A stretch of 64,000 nucleotides of DNA from Isoetes taiwanensis. Its lineage: Eukaryota > Streptophyta > Lycopodiopsida > Isoetales > Isoetaceae. The notes beneath the pieces are model-generated. The model had not been told where the DNA came from, searched no databases, and was given only the letters and a program-made list of their open reading frames with translations. The position numbers were made by a program, and so were the translations under genes. Of the stretch, positions 21,022 through 33,851 are shown one piece after another. Every line of letters begins with the position of its first letter. The stretch's first letter is position 1. The stretch lies in contig JAJEKV010000079.1 of the NCBI GenBank assembly GCA_021234155.1, forward strand, positions 1,802,789 through 1,866,788. The letters are read 5' to 3'.

Positions 21022-22351
21022 AATGTCAAAGAATACGGCAATTAGTCATTCTCTAAACTCTCTACATTCAAAAGTAATTCCTAATTCCTGTAATATATAG
21101 ATTCTCAAGCTTGCCCTCTACTATGCATCTATCAAAGATGATAAAAGAGTGATGAATTTTGGTCTGGACATCCTTTATGGCTTTGAAAATGGCAAAGTTT
21201 GGGCTCAGAGTGCATCTAATTCAGGACCTCCTATTTGTGATGCGTTTAATGCAACAATGCATCCAAGCTTTGAAATTTTGAAATATCAAATAGGTTTCTT
21301 TGTATCTTGTTGTTTGGCCTGCAATATCCGGAAATGAAATGGCCTTGTACTTTGTTAAGGTTGGTGATACCCAAAACCGGAAATGAAATGGCCTTGTACT
21401 TTGTTAACCCAAAACCTGGACTCTAATACAAGCATTAGAACCTAACAAGATTTAGCATTTCGTAAGATTAATCTAAGGTCTTTTTACCAGCTTCGGGATG
21501 AAAAATCCTAAGACGGTAAGTGCCAGGCTTCAGAGCATCGTTATCTGCAATGCCGGAATAAAAAAATATTAATATATGTAGAGTAAATGTCCAAATCTAA
21601 ACGAAGACCTCAAACGTAAACTTACGGCCTGTTACTCTCAACCTCGATTACCCCTCCCGCACGTCTACAAGCTGGCCAGATGTAAAACGTATCTCCCACC
21701 CTTACATATGCGTACGGAAGGCCTTCATAAAAAACCCCTCCCGCCCACGCACATGTTTAGTACGACCCAACTTTGTGAACCCCCCTTGGCTCTATTAGCA
21801 TGCAGACTCTTTTATTTTCACCATATAACACCATCTACCTATTGAATCATAACCATATTTAAAGGGAAATCCATTAAAGCAGCAAGATACATCTCAACCC
21901 AAATAGCCACACATGCAGAGCAAAATATTTGGAAATATTTCGAAAAAATTCAGGATACTTTCATTCAAATTCAAATTCCAACCATCCTACACTGATATTG
22001 AAGTTCCAATATCAGCATTTTGCGTTTCAATCATGTTTCTAGCATAACTATGGATCCCCTTTATAAACTGGGTTCCAGGCGATTTCATGTGGCTATTCAA
22101 ATCCCCGCTATCTGGACGAAATTTTATAGCTATGCATGTAAAGCATAACCTGCAATCATAATACTTACTGGCCTTTACTCCACCAAACCTCGTATTCACA
22201 GTTGTTAACCTGGAAAGAGAGAGACATAATTTTATGCATTCAGCTCTTCTCAATCGAATTTTTTTCGGGTCACAATAGAGAGAGCACAATAGGGAGGTCG
22301 AGATAGAGCACAATGTAGAGCTCGAGATGCTCAAAGAATAATTTCCATGGA
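21022..22351. other. Upstream region of the two-finger gene; small duplication
   Basis: The sequence just above 21021 is the likely promoter and 5' leader of the minus-strand gene, but no core element stands out. Around 21329-21410 a phrase of about 28 bases beginning gaaatgaaatggccttgtac occurs twice, 49 bases apart. Nothing else recognised. Confidence 0.4.
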
Positions 22352-22524
22352 TTTTTGGGTTGCCCCTAGGGGGGCAAACCCTCGTTTATGTGGGTATGTG
22401 GGCATATTCAGGTATATGCTGGCATATGCCTAGCATATGCTGGTGACTGCTAAAAACTTGCTCGACCCTATAAATTGGCGGTGGCCAGTATCGCTGGGCG
22501 GCGGTGTGGAAACTGGGTAACCGG
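22352..22524 (+). repeat. 170-bp dispersed repeat, copy 2
   Basis: It starts tttttgggttgcccctaggg at the left hairpin and ends gggtaaccgg. It lies 250 bases before the first preserved exon of the HSP60 pseudogene and marks the region where the 5' part of that gene has been lost. Confidence 0.75.
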
Positions 22525-22776
22525 CACGGCCATAGTTTGAGAAGAACTAGATGCGATAGCCAAATGGTTGCTCTGTGATCAAGTTTCTGATGCATGTCTG
22601 GAAGGTAGCTTGTGAGACCTTTGGATCGGTGGCGTATATGGGTAGAGTTCAAGTTCTTGCTCATCAATGCCAGCCCCATAGCCAATGATGGTACGAGGCT
22701 TACCTACTGTAGTTACGTGCTATGATTTTGATTGCATTGCCGAATGTTCTTACCAGATTTAAATGGTTTAATCTAG

Positions 22777-25078
22777 GTACGACATGTGCAACTGTTCTTA
22801 CCAGGGCAATATTTGCCGAGGGTTGCAAATCTGTAGCTGCTGGCATGAATGCCATGGATCTTAGACGAGGCATCAACCTGGCAGTTGAAGCTGTTGTCAG
22901 CCACCTGAAGAGTCGAGCAAAAATGATTAGCACCTCTGAAGAGATTGCTCGGGTCTGTGTTCTTGCTCAGAACGGTGCAAATGGTGAACGGGAGATAGGA
23001 GAGTTGATTGCCAGAGCAATGGAAAAAGTTGGGAAGGAAGGGGTTATCACTGTATCGGTAAGTATTGTGATATAATGGATTCTGGATCGAGGATGGACTG
23101 GACATCTGTTGCAATGGATGCAGCAAGATACTGACCACTTTCAACTTTCTACCTTAGGACGGCAAAACTTTATTTAACGAGCTTGAAGTCGTGGAAGGAA
23201 TGAAAATGGACAGAGGATATATTTCTCCATATTTCGTCACCAATGCTAAAACTCAGAAATGTGTAAGTCTTTTGAGATGCCAATTTGATGCTACCATTAT
23301 CTCTGTGAATTGGTACTGAAATTGTGCTCACACAGGAACTGGAGAACCCTCTTATACTTATTCATGAAAAAAAAATTTCATCTGTGAACTCTATAGTACC
23401 ATTGCTTGAGTTTGTTTTCAAGGTATGAGCATGCGTATTCGTATTCTCTTCTGAGCACATTTTATTGATCTTAGAAATGACGTCCCTACTTTTTGTAGGA
23501 GCAAAGACCACTACTTATTGTTGCTGAGGATATAGAGAGTGAGGCTCTTGCAACACTAATTGTTAATAAGCTTCGTGGCGGATTTAAGGTATCCAAGTGT
23601 TACTGAATGCCCAGAGTGGTTGTTCTGGAGCCATGTCTAATATCCGAGAATCCTTTAGGTTTGTGCTATTAAAGCTCCGGGATTTGGCGATAACCGAAAA
23701 CCCAACTTGCAAGACCTTGCAATTTTGACCGGGGACAGTCGGGTTAATCGGTAACCTAGCATTTTACTGGTATATCAATAGTCTTCTTGTAGGTGTTATT
23801 GGATACCGATACAGCTTGATCGGTGAAGATCTTGGACTAAAAGTGGAGAAGTTCAAGCCCGGAGATGCTAGGGACAAAGAAAGAAGGTACATATATTGCT
23901 AAATGGCAAAACTATGCTCTTGTAGAGCCACTTTCAATTTAAATCTTGAAGAATTTTCTCAATGTCAAAATACGATCAACGTGGTCGAAAGATGATACCA
24001 TAGTTTTAGATGGAGCGAGAGATAAAAAAGGCAATTGAGGAGAGATGTGAGCAGTAGCACTTGTTTCTCAAAAACCTAGACCACTTTGTGCACTTCTAAT
24101 GACCATTTGTATTTGCGGTCGGAGATATGATCAATGAAAGCACTTCTGATTACGATAAGGAGAAACTACAAGAGCGTTTGGCTAAGTTATCAGGAGGTGT
24201 AGCTGTGCTTAAGGTATTATAGAAATAGTGTTGTGTTATCCATCTTGAGCACATATACTATTGTTTGGGTTGAATATTTCCTAGATTGGTGGAGCCAAAT
24301 GAAGCCCAAGTAGGAGAGAAAAAGATCGTGTGAATGATGCCCTTAATGCCACCAAAGCAGTTGTGGAAGAGGGAATTGTTGCAGGTAAGTGTGTATGTGA
24401 AGATTGGATGCATTTCAGTAAATATTGGATGCACTCCAAATGCAGGCTGATTCTAAACATCATGGCTGAAAATTTATTAGGTGGTGGAGTTGCCCTCCTT
24501 TACGCTTCTCGTGAACTAGAGAAATTGCCAACGCCTAACTTTGATCAGAAAGTTGGTGTACAGATTATTCAAAATGCGCTGAAGGTGGGTTGTGCCTTGA
24601 ATGCTTTCATATGGATATACTTGGATGTTACCTTATGTGCTTGTGTCGTTGTACATGCCCACATATATAATAGCAGCCAATGCTGGGACTGAAGGATTGT
24701 TATTGTTGGAAAGCTTCTTGAGTAAGCGGACTTGAATTATGGCTATGATGCAGCAAAAGGTTAGAATGGCTGGGAAGATGTGGCATGTCATGATATAGCG
24801 TACTGATGGTCTTACGATGCAGGTGAATATGTAGATATGATAAAGGCTGGCATTATTGATCCTGTTAAGCTCATCAGGACTGCTCTGATGGATGCAGCCT
24901 TGGGTCATCCTTTTCTAGTATCTCTCTTTGATTCCTTTCTCCTCATCTATCCAATCTTCTTTTCGTTTGCAGTGTTTCCTCATTGCTTACTACTACTGAA
25001 GCAGTCGTCTATGAGCTACCCAAGGAAGAGAAGCAAGCACCTGCTGGCATGGGCAGAATGGGAGACATGGATTATTGA
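22777..25078 (+). pseudogene. HSP60 (pseudogene): Mitochondrial chaperonin HSP60 (CPN60), unprocessed pseudogene
   Basis: Exon-like blocks separated by GT-AG introns encode the group I chaperonin from about residue 115 to the C-terminus. Clean exons are 22777-23057 ([25 protein letters not shown]), 23158-23262 ([20 protein letters not shown]), 23336-23422 (ENPLILIHEKKIS), 23499-23588 ([20 protein letters not shown]) and from 23659 ([14 protein letters not shown]). Later blocks include [20 protein letters not shown] near 24140, [18 protein letters not shown] near 24330, [17 protein letters not shown] near 24480, EYVDMIKAGIIDPVKLIRTA near 24830 and the tail ending GMGRMGDMDY with a TGA at 25076-25078. 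A stop follows IGGAK near 24298, frameshifts occur near 24035 and in the 24670-24770 exon, and all N-terminal exons including the targeting peptide are missing. The ATP-site GDGTT is only partly kept. The sequence signature is mitochondrial, not plastid. Confidence 0.85.
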
Positions 25079-28000
25079 AACTAATTTGATACAGATGGAA
25101 TAAAGCTTAGATATTGCCCCTGTAACTTTCCCGGTGGCAATCTATGCCAAGAGTGTGTATTACTCGAAAAATTTTGTAATTATAGAGGGGTTTGACAATT
25201 CTTTTGTGCAGATGAAAATCTTCTGTTCTGTGTATTTGTGAGCCATTATTGAACATTTCACTTCAAAATCTGACATTTTTAGTTTGTCAATAAAAAGCAC
25301 TTCTCTGGTCCTTGTGTGATATATTTTAATGTATGTCTGAGTATTTAACAATTACAATTACTACCATTATTATTTAATGGGCCACCAAAAACATCCTTAT
25401 CTCTACATCAACTTGGTCTGGTGTACTTTAAAAATTGTTGATCTAGGTTTTTAGTGCCTGGTCTAATTTAAAAATTGCAGGTCCACTATACATATCCTGT
25501 AATTGGGTCCAAATTGTTTTCTTAAATATATAGATGTCTAGTTTTACAAATCTAAGGCCAGGAAAATCAAAAATTCGGTCAAAAATGGGCACGGAGCCAC
25601 GGAGATGGAGAAGGTCACGGATAATTTTCTGCCTCTTTCGCAGATTTCCTGTTGATTCAATCGGTTTCAAATATTCATCACAAGAATTCCCGTCCTGTTA
25701 TAGTTGGATTAATGAAAGATGGTGCAGAAACAGTCTGAATTCATGTTTTTTCTTTCGTGCTATGCCGTCCCATCATAGCACATGGCTGGGACCATTTCTT
25801 TTTCTTCGTTGTTTTTTTTTGTCGTTCCTCGTCCATCTGCTCTGTATGCATTCAATTCGCGTAAATCAATTATGGACACAAGACGGCAAAATTACTATAG
25901 GCTTTGCTTCATACAGCCGTCATATTGTTATGAGTATCTTGCTCCATGATTGCCATCTTAGGGTTTGATGCTTGAATCTGTTAAAGACTTGCTGCATTTG
26001 GTACAGCCTCTGCAAGTGGTTGGTACAATCTTTTCCCAGTCTATGTTCTTTTGTTCATTCTTAACATTACAGTTGATTTTTTTATATATCTACGAACCCA
26101 ACTGTATTAGTTCACATTCTGAATCCTTCTCTGGATTTGAGAAGGTTAGAAGATATCAAATTGTGGCTAAAATCTTGTCTCACACATTGCTATCTTATTT
26201 GCACGTATTACTATGTTCTAGCCTACAAAGCAGCATGCTAAAGAAGATTAACCAATTTTTGGCAGTCAAATGACAATGGCGTCTGATGATCCAAAGGAGT
26301 TTGATCAGGCAAGTCAGTGAAAGTCCTCTTGTTTTGCATTACAGTAATAGAACAAGTCACCTTACCTGAACCATGAAGCCATGCATTTTCTTTCATGTAA
26401 TTTTCTTTATCTTTTAAGTGGGCTTATAAGCTTTGCTGGCAAGCAGGTTACAAATGTGTTCTAGTTATTGTGACTGGCTATTGCCTTGGTTGCCATATAT
26501 GTTTTCTGATCCCTTGCCAAAATTGTTTTCTCCCAAAGTTTTGTTGTTAAAATTTGTTGTATCCGCTGTTTGATGCATCTGAGCTAGCATGACTGATTTA
26601 TGCTGGTAAGTTGTGCATACCATTGTCCTTATGGTTCTTACAGTCCGAAGAATCCAAGAAGATGTGCTTTGGTAGAACGTGCATATTTTGGAGCTTATCT
26701 ACATGCTAGCTAAGGCGATGATTTGTGGAATTTGTACAATGTAATTTTGCTGTGAGAAACATCTAGGCTTCTATTTAGGGAAACAGAATTATTTGCTAGA
26801 TTAGTAGTTATTGACCGTTATTGCCTGGCCTTAGGGTATTAAACTAGGTGCTTGTAACATGCATCTATCTTGCAAGTTTGAATTAAACGCATGCCTTGGC
26901 TGCCATATATGTTTTCACATATTCTGAAGCTTGCCTCAATGATGCTATTTAAAGTGATTATTCGGATTATTTATGCAATGCGATTTTGGTGGAAATAGTC
27001 GTTGGGACTTCCATGCGGGGTAATATCTTTGCTAACCTGTGCATATTACGAAGCTTGCCTCCATGATGTTATTTAAAGTGACCATTCGGATAATTTCACG
27101 CCAATGCGATTTTGTCGCAAATAGCCTTGGACTTCCATGCGGGTAATATTCTTGAAATGGCCTCCGTGACATGCATCTACCTTGCAGCTTTGTTGCTAGA
27201 GTGTGCATCTTTGGATCTCTCTCGGTGGAACTAAACCCACCTTGCATTACCATCCTTTGTGAGATCTAACTAGGCTAGTATGTTTAGTCTTGGATTTTAA
27301 ATCTTTCGAATTGCTTTAACAATGCATATACTAGTAGAGAGATGTTATAATCTACACTAGAGTCTTGTTTATACTGTGAGACGTGTGACACAGTTGGATA
27401 AACTAGTTGCTTTGCCTCGCAGGGACATGCTGTTGTGGATTACTAGATAGGTGAAGATAGTATTATTTGTAACTTATAGAGGGTTTGGTATGAAATTAAG
27501 TTGTGTAGCTTGCTTGCATGTTGTTTAATGTGATGGTCTGATTTATTGAAGGGGAACAGTCTGGGAATGTTTGCATGGAGAGCTGGTGCTAGGATGTGCA
27601 TATTATGGAACTTGCTTGCTTGCTAGCTACGGTAATGATTTGGAATTTATGGAGGTGATGCAGTTGAATAAACTAGGTGTTTTGTCTCCCACGGTCATGC
27701 ATGTTTCTTGAGCTCAGACTTTTCTTCTGACATGCATTACTACATGGACGAAGATATTGTTCTTTGTAACTTATCCAGGGTTTGAGATCAAATTGAAATG
27801 CATCTAAGTTGGCAAATTTAGGGTGACTAGTTATTGTTGGGCTCATTTTCCCTGTGGTCATGCATGTTATTTGGGGATAGACTTTAGTTATTGGAGCCCC
27901 ACATGGAGAGATGCTGCTGAGCGTTGCATATTCTGTAACTTATGCCCCGTTACATCTAAAATAAATCTCTTTGGATCGTTACTTGCACTTGCATCACAAG

Positions 28001-28911
28001 AACAATATAATTCCGAATAATAAACCCTATACAACAACTAGATCTCCTAGTGGCGACCCACCTATTTACTCAATGATCGAATTTCTAGGATCATAAATAA
28101 TTACCTTGGGTTTTCTGATTATAATCGTGGAATTTTTACAGCCATGAATATTAGGTTATTTAATACTGCTTTAAACAATAAACAACCTTCACTATAACCA
28201 TGAACCATAAAAAACGTCTTAATGTACACTCTTTTGGCCCACTTACATTTCTTCCTTCCTTCCTTCCATTTTCATGAAACTTGAAGAAACATTAATGATA
28301 GACAAACAACCTTATAGATAGAACAAATATACTTAATAAACCATGAACTCTTCTCACATGGTCTCTTACCTGTGCATCCACCCAATGGGGCTTGAATTCC
28401 ATGGATAAATTTCATATAAAACTAATCGCAGCCCTTCCCACATCGACATGCAACAATCGTAACTAACACATCAACATGCAACAATTGTAACTACCACATC
28501 AACTATCACTTCATTCTAATGCACAAATTCTTACAACCTTCATAAAATCCAAGAAAATCTTACAAAATCTAAAAGAATGTAAGCGAACCTAAAGGTATCT
28601 CATAAAATTTAAGAGAATCTAAGTCAATCTATGGGAATATACATAATATCTTGGAGAACTTAAGGGAATTCGGGGAAGTCTTCATGGAATCTTGCTAAGT
28701 CTCATAAAATCACATAGAATCTTAGAGAATCTAGAGGCTTCTTGGGATAATTTTTGGAAATATTTCAACAACACCTCAACACCTAAGCAGAACTTAGTAA
28801 TGCAAATGCGAACCATCACCTTCACAAAATGTGAATGTTTTAAAATAGCAATTTCGATTTAAACATTCTATTGTCTACAACTACAACGTAAGCCACTTCA
28901 CTCTCCGGCCA
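25079..28911. other. Long non-coding stretch with degenerate tandem repeats
   Basis: Former 3' flank of HSP60 and beyond. At 26916-27027 and 27041-27150 a block of about 110 bases (gaagcttgcct.aatgatg, then attcggat.att, then cttccatgcggg) is repeated at a 125-base offset. Weaker relatives of its gtgcatatta.gaa.cttgc phrase recur near 27595 and 27920. A possible mini-exon at 26275-26309 reads MASDDPKEFDQ, but nothing follows it. AT-rich DNA from 28020 on has a ttcc run near 28255 and degenerate agaatcta repeats at 28560-28740. Confidence 0.45.
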
Positions 28912-28941
28912 TGGAAGGCAACCCTCCGTGCGCAGCACCTT
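28912..28941 (-). repeat. Palindrome-bearing end motif, copy 2
   Basis: The phrase ggcaaccctccgtgcgcagc then accttgtt lies directly against the start of repeat copy 3 at 28942. In reverse it matches 14456-14486 and 34138-34169, and homology to 14456 extends about 15 bases further into a ccggccat/ccggtggcc flank. Confidence 0.55.
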
Positions 28942-29112
28942 GTTTGGGTTGCCCCTAAGGGGGCAAACCCTCGTTTATGTGGGTTTCTGGCATATTCTAA
29001 GCATATGCTGGAATATACCTAAGATATGCCGAAAACTGCTAAAAACCTATTGTTGGCTGTAAACTGGCGGTCAACTGCGATGTGGGTCGCTGATGGTTAA
29101 CCGCCTAACCGG
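28942..29112 (+). repeat. 170-bp dispersed repeat, copy 3
   Basis: It begins tttgggttgcccctaagggg and ends ccgcctaaccgg. It keeps the middle tgtaaactggcggtca block. It sits immediately after the reversed end motif, so the two repeats may belong to one compound insertion here. Confidence 0.75.
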
Positions 29113-32077
29113 CAACACAGACAGAACTCTAGAGATAACGAGGGTGAAGCTCTTGGTTGAACTCATTCCGTGTTAGGTGAGCTTTCCTTCCTTCATATTC
29201 CTTTTGCCTGTTCCATGGCGTTTTACACAAGCGTAACCTTGGAGTAAAGCTTCTTCTGCCGAGTTGTGGCCAGATTGCTGGAGCTGGAGGTGGACTTTGC
29301 CCTGTCTATGTCTTGTTAAAGTGCTGATGGTAACCGGACGAACGCTTTAAGGTATTTGTTCTTGCAAACTTTGAAGCCCAGTTTGATGCCATATAAATAC
29401 GTTATTTTGGATTTATCCCAGCCATTCTCGATTATCCCAATTCGAAAGCAATCGATTGCAATGCTTTTATCCGAGATCGAGATGATACGTATCATCATGA
29501 TAGATTTACTTTATGGCTTCATGCTAAGGCATTAGACTATCTATAGTGGCCCCAAACTTTCAAAGAACAATACCTGCGGTCATGCCTTGTCCCTTTTTTA
29601 GTGTTAGTAGTGCAAATATATATTTTTATGTCAATTAGATCATGACTTCATATACAGACCTGATGACGATTTTGCTCATTCTGTTTATAGATTGGTTGAT
29701 TAGTGGCATTCCAACAATTAAGCTTTTCCAAACCTCGTCAATGTAATTAGGAATTTCGATTCGCGCACACTATCGGCAAGCGCACAATCATTGAAAGTGT
29801 GGTATAGTAGATCTCTTGTGACTCCATTTTTTAATGTGATTCTATTGCTACAAAGATGTAAAGAGCACCGGCATATTCGGGTATTGCTTCCAAGCATTCC
29901 CAAATAAAACCGGTCAGATTATCGGGCCTTGAACGAAGGCCAAAGAGGCCCCCGGTTTAACGGAGATGCAACAGATCGATATGGAAGATAATAATAATAC
30001 CGACAATGCTAACAAAGTCGGTGCATGCCATCGAAGAAGGCAAGGTATTGCAAATGACCAATCGTGGGTCACGTCCCATCAAGTGTTTGAGGTCAAATAA
30101 TAATTCAGCTTTTGTGGCCACCGGATTGTTAAAATACATTCGCACCCTTCTAGCTCGAGTATTCCTTGCACTTGAACCTATGGCCTCGCCTGGACCGATC
30201 AATTTGCCACAATTCTAAATCACGACTTGCCACAAGATCTGCAGATTTCTTGATAGATAGAAAAAATCTTCCATCTACTTGCATAGAATATGGCACATGG
30301 ACCGCAGATTTTCCCGCAGATATTAACAACTAAAAAAAGTTTTGCATAAGCTCAATTGACTGACTCAGACTTGAAGATTGTTTTGTTCGAACATTGAGAT
30401 TCAAAGTGGAAAAATGCATTTCCTGCATGTTTATGAACAATACATGACCGTTAATCTAGCATGTCCGAAATTGTAATTCAAAAGGTGTTCTTACATTTCC
30501 AAATGCAATCAAATCATCATTTACCTATTTCTTGTTCTCGTCACGCAATCTCTAATGTTTGCGGGGCATCTATGCTCTTGTTTTGCTTCTAAGCAGTTCT
30601 CGCTTTTCCAAAGATGTTTAATTGCATTGCATGATTTTCATATGCCGGATTTATTCTAACCTTTGGAAGTCCGGAAACAAAGATCCCGGAGCCATGGTGA
30701 TAGCACATTCGAAAACACCAAGTAGAATATTTGAACTTCAAGATGCGAGAATGTCATGTGGGACGGTGGTGGAAATGAACACTTAAAGCTGGATAGCTTT
30801 GGAAGATGGATGAGCATGAGATAGGTGACGACGGCCCGAGTTCATTTCTTTCGGGGTCTACAGATCGTGGCGCATCTTTGGACACTTATAGAAGACCGTT
30901 TGATGAGATTTCTAGTCTTTCCAATTAAATACAACATGATACAGTCCGACACCATCCTTGTCACAGGATCAGCCCAGTTCACAATTATTGAGTTCTCCGC
31001 AGATTGGGGTTTGCTACTGAAGAGATGAAGGTAAACTCAAGCGTTGTTCAATCCTTTTGAACTTTCTTGAGATAGAAGAGGACATACGACCGGGCGAATC
31101 ACCCTTCTTGCAAGTTCTCGATGCACTCTTGCACCATAAGTTGGAAGAGCATTAATTCTATTGTGCTATGGGCTAACCTTAAACGTCACACATTAAATAT
31201 ATCTGCTTCAAATGGATTGCATGATAAATGAATTTTAGAAATTCTAATGAATTCTCTTTACAAAGAACAAAGGGGAAGTAAAAGAATCAACTTACATTTT
31301 TTTAAACAAGGGGAACATTATTTTATGTAGTTTGTTCATTAATGTAACCGATTGCATCCTTCTACAAAAATAAGCTTATCAAAGCTAAAAGGTCGCAAAT
31401 TTTGTCTGTTTATCCAATCATTTGGAATAAAATATTCCTTGGTTATGTTGCTTGTCTTCTCTTGCTTCTTCAACCTCGAAGCATAGGAAGCATAGCGATC
31501 AACGCCCTTATACCACGAGTAGCTTGATACCGGACCTCAAGTTTATCTAAAGCATTGTACTTCAAGAAGATCGCTTCCCTCGACTTCCAAAGGATAACCC
31601 TACCTCTGTTATAGCATAAAAAATACATGACAAGGACCTATAAGCATGACATTATCCGCCATCATGAGATTCAATTTTCTAAGAATCGATATTTACCAAT
31701 AGAACTGCATTGTGAAAGAGTGGTTTTATAAAAAAAAAAAAAGTCAAGTAAGAATAACTTTAAAACTGGAATCCTAATCTAGTATCCGCTATTACACACA
31801 TGTCGCTATAGACATTAACTTACTCAACCTACCTTTTGGCTGCCTCACTTGATGACAAACTCATTATCTCCTTATCAATATCTCATTATATGATCCATCT
31901 TGTGATCTTTTTAAAAATGGATCAATCAACTATCATGCATGCAAAAGTTAAAGCGGCTTCTATAGGAACCCCTGAATGTTAAAGCATTGTGGGCCATAAG
32001 CGCGATCAATAAAGGCTTAAAAGTTGCACGCCTTCCTTTCATTTGTTTATTCAATCTAAGGTTGCGTGTTGTTCTCA
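29113..32077. other. No recognised gene
   Basis: Several short ORFs (for example minus 29718-29903 and 29957-30202, plus 30825-31028) have believable composition but match no family I know. They may be gene scraps, because a DDB1 fragment begins right after this stretch. No clear repeats. Poly-A at 31730. Confidence 0.35.
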
Positions 32078-32490
32078 TTCCAAGTATGCTTCAAAAGTTG
32101 ACAACGAAGTGGAAGAATTGCAAGTACTTGATATCAAAATTTTATATGGATGCTTAAAGCCAACAATTGCAGTCCTTTTCCAAGTTGAGCATAAATTATC
32201 TCTTGTTTTACCTGGTCATAATTTCTCCCTTCTTTTGTAACTTCTTTGATTGCAGGACAACAAAGATGCACAACATGTCAAGACATATGAGGTATAGCTG
32301 AAGAAAAAGGACTTTGGAGATGGTCCATGGCTTCAAAATAACCTTGACAATGGTGTTGGTTTGCTTATTTTGGTCCCTCTACCTTCTGTTAGGAGGTGCA
32401 ATAATAATTGGTGAATAGACTATTATTGTATACTATAATGGATCTGTATTTAAAGTTATTCCAATCCGTCCCCAGTAATCTTTGATGTAT
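32078..32490 (+). pseudogene. DDB1 (pseudogene fragment): DDB1 (UV-damaged DNA-binding protein 1) fragment
   Basis: Two exon-like blocks with the N-terminal propeller sequence of DDB1, the CUL4 ubiquitin-ligase adaptor. The first, about 32100-32183, reads NEVEELQVLDIKILYGCLKP and TIAVLFQ. After a short gap the second, about 32256-32490, reads DNKDAQHVKTYEV, KDFGDGPWLQNNLDNGVG and later IIIGE-TIVYYNGSVFKVIPI. In DDB1 these parts are contiguous (ELQVLDIKFLYGC, VKTYEVALK, GPWSQNNLDNGADLL, GEQTIVYC, AIPIR), so the gap is an intron. In-frame stops after TYEV, after IIGE and after PIRP show it is dead. The other roughly 900 residues are absent from the window. Confidence 0.8.
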
Positions 32491-33069
32491 CTGGCCGCTA
32501 TTATAGTAGGATTAAAAAACAAACCCCAAACTCATCATAACATTTGAAACTAATGAGATAATATAATGGCAAGCTTGTGCATAGATTTTTTTCACAAAAA
32601 AGATATCCCTGACCAATAGCATTTGCAGCCATCCATTGTTCATATGCACTTGCAAAAACAAGATGGTCACTCCCATAAGCACCATTTACTGAAAAGCTTG
32701 TCCTTGTTTTATTAGCATACTCTCTTGCATGCATGGGTGTAAGAAATGGATCCCTAAAACAAACTACATTTTACTACAAATGAAGTGTTGGATCAAGGCG
32801 CTTTAAAACGCTCCATACAATAACGTTTTCCCAAAATGTAGGTGTATGTTAATGTCTGACAATGTCTTGCCAAGTAGTGTCAATCTCTCTGTCTTGTCAA
32901 ACATAAATTGTGTGGGTACACAACTATTCTATACCCTTCTTAGTATTCAAGATGAATTGGGCGTGCAGTTTTTTCCCGACTTTTTTGTATGTTATGACTT
33001 CGCTCAACAATGTTATAGATGAAGACCTATAGCTTAAAAATATTGCGAAAGTACTAGGAAGTGCCGATA
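32491..33069. other. Intergenic, nothing recognised
   Basis: AT-rich sequence with short ORFs on the minus strand (32501-32734, 32924-33118) that resemble no known family. Its right edge is the start of the long inverted repeat. Confidence 0.35.
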
Positions 33070-33244
33070 TTCTGTCTAGAAGATATAAAACACATTCAAC
33101 CATTTTTAGAACACTCAACTACTCAGTTACATACACAATTTCATTGAGGGACACTTGTGGACGGGCTTGTAGATGAATCTAAAGGATCTACAAACTGATT
33201 GTGAGAATATGGTAGAGTCTAGTTTAATTTAAAATTTGAGTTGG

Positions 33245-33404
33245 CAGATATGGTGGGGGTATTTGAAAACATAACTTTACGGTTTGATTAAAACCACTTT
33301 ACCCTAAAGAAAATGGAGGGCAACCAGATATGGTGGGGGTATTTGAAAACATGACTTTACAGTTTGATTAAAACCACTTTATCCTAAAGAAAATAGAGGG
33401 CAAC
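33245..33404. repeat. 80-bp tandem duplication
   Basis: Two adjacent 80-base units beginning cagatatggtgggggtattt and ending ggagggcaac or tagagggcaac. They differ at about five positions. They are part of the left arm of the inverted repeat, and the right arm has only one, more diverged, unit. Confidence 0.85.
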
Positions 33405-33694
33405 CCTCCGTGCGTAGCACCTTGTTAATTTCCTCTACCGTAGGATTAGAACTAAAACATTAATTTACCTGTTGTTGTGCATCTTACCATGCCTGCATAC
33501 GAAACTCCAGAGACATATAACAAGAATAGGGTAGCAAATGGCGATTCTTGAGTCCAAGAACCCTTTGCATAGTAAATCTCGTATGGATGCTATTCGAAGA
33601 GTACCAAGCAGCATGTGTGCAGCCATCGTCACTGCTTGTGTCTTGGTTGGGCGACGACCAGACCTACACTGGCATGGATATGGCAAGCTCAATT

Positions 33695-33851
33695 TGCCAG
33701 TTAGATGGTTTGTATAGCGGCCGCCCAATAACAGGGGCGACTACCAGTTTACAGCCGATAGGTAGTTTGGAGCAGTTTTCAGCATATTCCAGGCATATAC
33801 TAGCATATACCCACATAACTAAGGGATTGCTCCTCTAGGGGCAACCCAAAA
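33695..33851 (-). repeat. 170-bp dispersed repeat, copy 4
   Basis: Reverse copy running from gccagttagatggtttgtat to ctctaggggcaacccaaaa. It lies inside the loop of the inverted-repeat structure. Confidence 0.75.

Noticed and set aside
26275-26309. Possible mini-exon MASDDPKEFDQ
   Set aside because: Only eleven codons with no continuing exon found. It could be chance.
28240-28275. CRISPR-like or bacterial features anywhere in the window
   Set aside because: Short repeats here are eukaryotic microsatellites, and no regular repeat-spacer array or operon was seen.
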